Of a DNA stretch of 6,692 bases, positions 5,307 through 6,692 are shown in pieces (positions within the stretch are counted from its first letter, which is position 1; each line of letters begins with the position of its first letter). Position numbers and translations under genes: made by a program. This DNA comes from Candidatus Margulisiibacteriota bacterium (GTDB lineage: Bacteria; Margulisbacteria; WOR-1; O2-12-FULL-45-9): NCBI GenBank assembly GCA_018817195.1, contig JAHIUL010000156.1, positions 1-6,692 on the forward strand, read 5' to 3'. The notes under the pieces were generated by a model that had not been told where the DNA came from, did no database searches, and was given only the letters and a program-made list of their open reading frames with translations.

Positions 5307-6692
5307 AAAAAACCAATTATTATTGATTGTTTTTATTATTCTTTTTGGCCTGCTTTTTCTGCGTCTTAGCCAGCTGCAGCTGGCCCAGTATAATAAATAC
5401 AGTTCATTAGCGACTGAAAATGCGGCCAAAACTGTGCCGGAAAGGGCGCCGCGCGGTATTATTTATGACCGTTTTGGTAAGGTTATCGTAGAAAACCGGC
5501 CGGTTTTTTCTGTTCGGGTACTGCCCTATATTTTAGCCGCAAAAACCCGGGCAGAGCGCGAACGTATTTTGTCCCAGCTGGAGAAGTTATTGGGAGAGAA
5601 AATTGATTTTAAGGTTTCTGCGACCGAGCCGTTACTTGTGAAAAATAATGTACCTTTGATAACCGCGATTCAAATTGAGGAGAAAAGCCAGGAATTGCCT
5701 GGGGTGGTAGTGACCAGCCGGCCTGTCAGATTATATCCTTATGAGAACCTTGCTTCCCATCTATTAGGCTTTGTCGGCGAAATTGAAGCTAAAGAGCTTA
5801 ATGTTATGAGCCGAGACGGTTATCGTTTGGGGGATATTATTGGCAAGGATGGGGTGGAGCGTGTTTATGACAAGCTGATCCGCGGGCGAGACGGCGGTAA
5901 AAAAGTTGAAGTTGATGTAAAAGGCACGCCTATTAGAATTTTGGAGTCAATTGACCCGCAGTCCGGGGCGGACATGAAACTAACAATTGATTTGGAAATG
6001 CAAAAGGTGGCTGAGGCAGCTTTGCGCCCTTATAAAGAAGGGGCTGTGGTTGTGATGGATGTCAAAAAAGGTGAAATTCTGGCCATGGCCAGCTATCCAA
6101 ATTTTGATCCCAATGTTTTTGCTGACCCCTTTAGCAATTGGAAATGGGAAAATGTAGATCGCGGCAATCATCCTTTTATGAACCGTGCTTTGGGCATTTA
6201 TCCGCCGGGTTCTATTTTTAAGGTCATAACCCTGGCCGCGGCGCTGGAAGAAGGCAAGGCTTTGCCTGATGAAGTGATGAATTGTCGTGGATATTATCGG
6301 GTGCTCAACCGTTATGCCAAGTGCTGGCTGGAGGGCGGGCATGGCTCAATAACTGTTAAAGAAGGTTTAACCTGGTCATGTGACGTTGTTTTTTATGAGC
6401 TTGGCAAAAGATTGGGGCCGGACCTGATTGCAAAATATGCCACTAAATTTGGCTTGGGATCTTATTCTGGAATAGACTTGCCGCAGGAAAAAATGGGCAA
6501 TGTCCCGACAGAAAAATGGAAGAAAAAATATTTGAAAGAGCCGTGGTACGACGGAGATTCAATTAACTATGGTATTGGCCAGGGCTTTTTGCAGGTAACC
6601 CCATTACAGATGGCAGTGGTCTACGGTGCAATTGCCTCAGGCAGGATAGTCAAGCCTTATGTTGTTGATGAGGTAAAAGATGAAAAAGGAAA
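5299..6692 (+). CDS. mrdA: Penicillin-binding protein 2, class B transpeptidase (3' end outside window)
   Basis: This is the elongasome D,D-transpeptidase that cross-links new peptidoglycan outside the membrane. The frame is open from the ATG at 5299 to the window edge, giving 464 visible residues of an expected 550-650. A membrane anchor (about 5-24) is followed by the class B N-terminal motif RAPRGIIYDRFG (49-60). The PBP dimerisation/pedestal region includes SHLLGFVGEI (153-162) and GKDGVERVYDKLIRG (182-196). The transpeptidase domain starts near 228. The catalytic SxxK is YPPGSIFK, with Ser305 (codon 6211-6213) and Lys308. The second motif is SCD at 360-362, the Asp form common in PBP2. 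YGIGQGFLQVTPLQMA (424-439) is strongly conserved. The KTG box lies beyond the right edge. The start overlaps mreD by 8 bases. Position after mreBCD separates this from the divisome enzyme PBP3/FtsI; rodA would be expected downstream. Confidence 0.96.
   Translation, partial: MIKKNQLLLIVFIILFGLLFLRLSQLQLAQYNKYSSLATENAAKTVPERAPRGIIYDRFGKVIVENRPVFSVRVLPYILAAKTRAERERILSQLEKLLGEKIDFKVSATEPLLVKNNVPLITAIQIEEKSQELPGVVVTSRPVRLYPYENLASHLLGFVGEIEAKELNVMSRDGYRLGDIIGKDGVERVYDKLIRGRDGGKKVEVDVKGTPIRILESIDPQSGADMKLTIDLEMQKVAEAALRPYKEGAVVVMDVKKGEILAMASYPNFDPNVFADPFSNWKWENVDRGNHPFMNRALGIYPPGSIFKVITLAAALEEGKALPDEVMNCRGYYRVLNRYAKCWLEGGHGSITVKEGLTWSCDVVFYELGKRLGPDLIAKYATKFGLGSYSGIDLPQEKMGNVPTEKWKKKYLKEPWYDGDSINYGIGQGFLQVTPLQMAVVYGAIASGRIVKPYVVDEVKDEKG

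Larger units (their letters stand above)
2973..6692 (+). other. Elongasome (Rod complex) operon mreB-mreC-mreD-mrdA
   Basis: Four consecutive genes overlap or lie one base apart: GTGA between mreB and mreC, one base between mreC and mreD, and an 8-base overlap between mreD and mrdA. There is no room for internal promoters or terminators between them. They are therefore probably co-transcribed and translationally coupled, giving matched amounts of filament, couplers and transpeptidase. The upstream genes run in the same direction with gaps of 2, 6, 15 and 36 bases and may belong to the same transcript. Confidence 0.85.

Noticed and set aside
5980..6342. 120-residue reading frame on the minus strand inside PBP2
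   Set aside because: It lies wholly opposite the transpeptidase catalytic region, whose conserved motifs explain the sequence; no start signal or domain is visible.

Overview
The window is one uninterrupted run of seven plus-strand genes. They are so tightly packed that the largest gap is 36 bases, and several genes touch or overlap. Two are cut by the window edges: the recombinase at the left and the transpeptidase at the right. I see no RNA genes, insertion sequences, CRISPR arrays, terminators or long non-coding stretches.

Layout from left to right: (1) the C-terminal catalytic half of a XerD-type tyrosine recombinase; (2) a compact M50 (site-2-type) intramembrane metalloprotease; (3) FolC, folylpolyglutamate/dihydrofolate synthase, on the short side for its family; (4) a single-pass membrane protein with a C-terminal SPOR domain; (5) MreB; (6) MreC; (7) MreD; (8) the N-terminal part of PBP2 (MrdA), a class B penicillin-binding protein. 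That is eight coding regions, six of them complete. The block from 2973 onward is the classical Rod complex (elongasome) operon. MreB is the cytoskeletal filament, MreC and MreD are the membrane couplers, and PBP2 is the cross-linking transpeptidase. The expected next gene beyond the right edge is rodA, but it is not in view. The SPOR protein directly in front of mreB is a plausible wall-binding companion of this machine.

Organism: a rod-forming, peptidoglycan-making bacterium with moderate, AT-leaning base composition. The small M50 protease, near-zero intergenic spacing, few recognisable Shine-Dalgarno sites and an elongasome cluster flanked by Xer and FolC are what I would expect from a reduced-genome lineage such as the Candidate Phyla Radiation (Patescibacteria/Parcubacteria-like). 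This is an inference from style and family resemblance, not a proven placement.

Nothing here is clearly a new system; the region reads as core housekeeping. The points most worth a second look are the SPOR gene fused into the elongasome operon, the shortened FolC with its odd codon and base composition, the intramembrane protease placed among envelope genes, the single strong ribosome binding site in front of mreB, and small substitutions at conserved positions in MreB and MreC.
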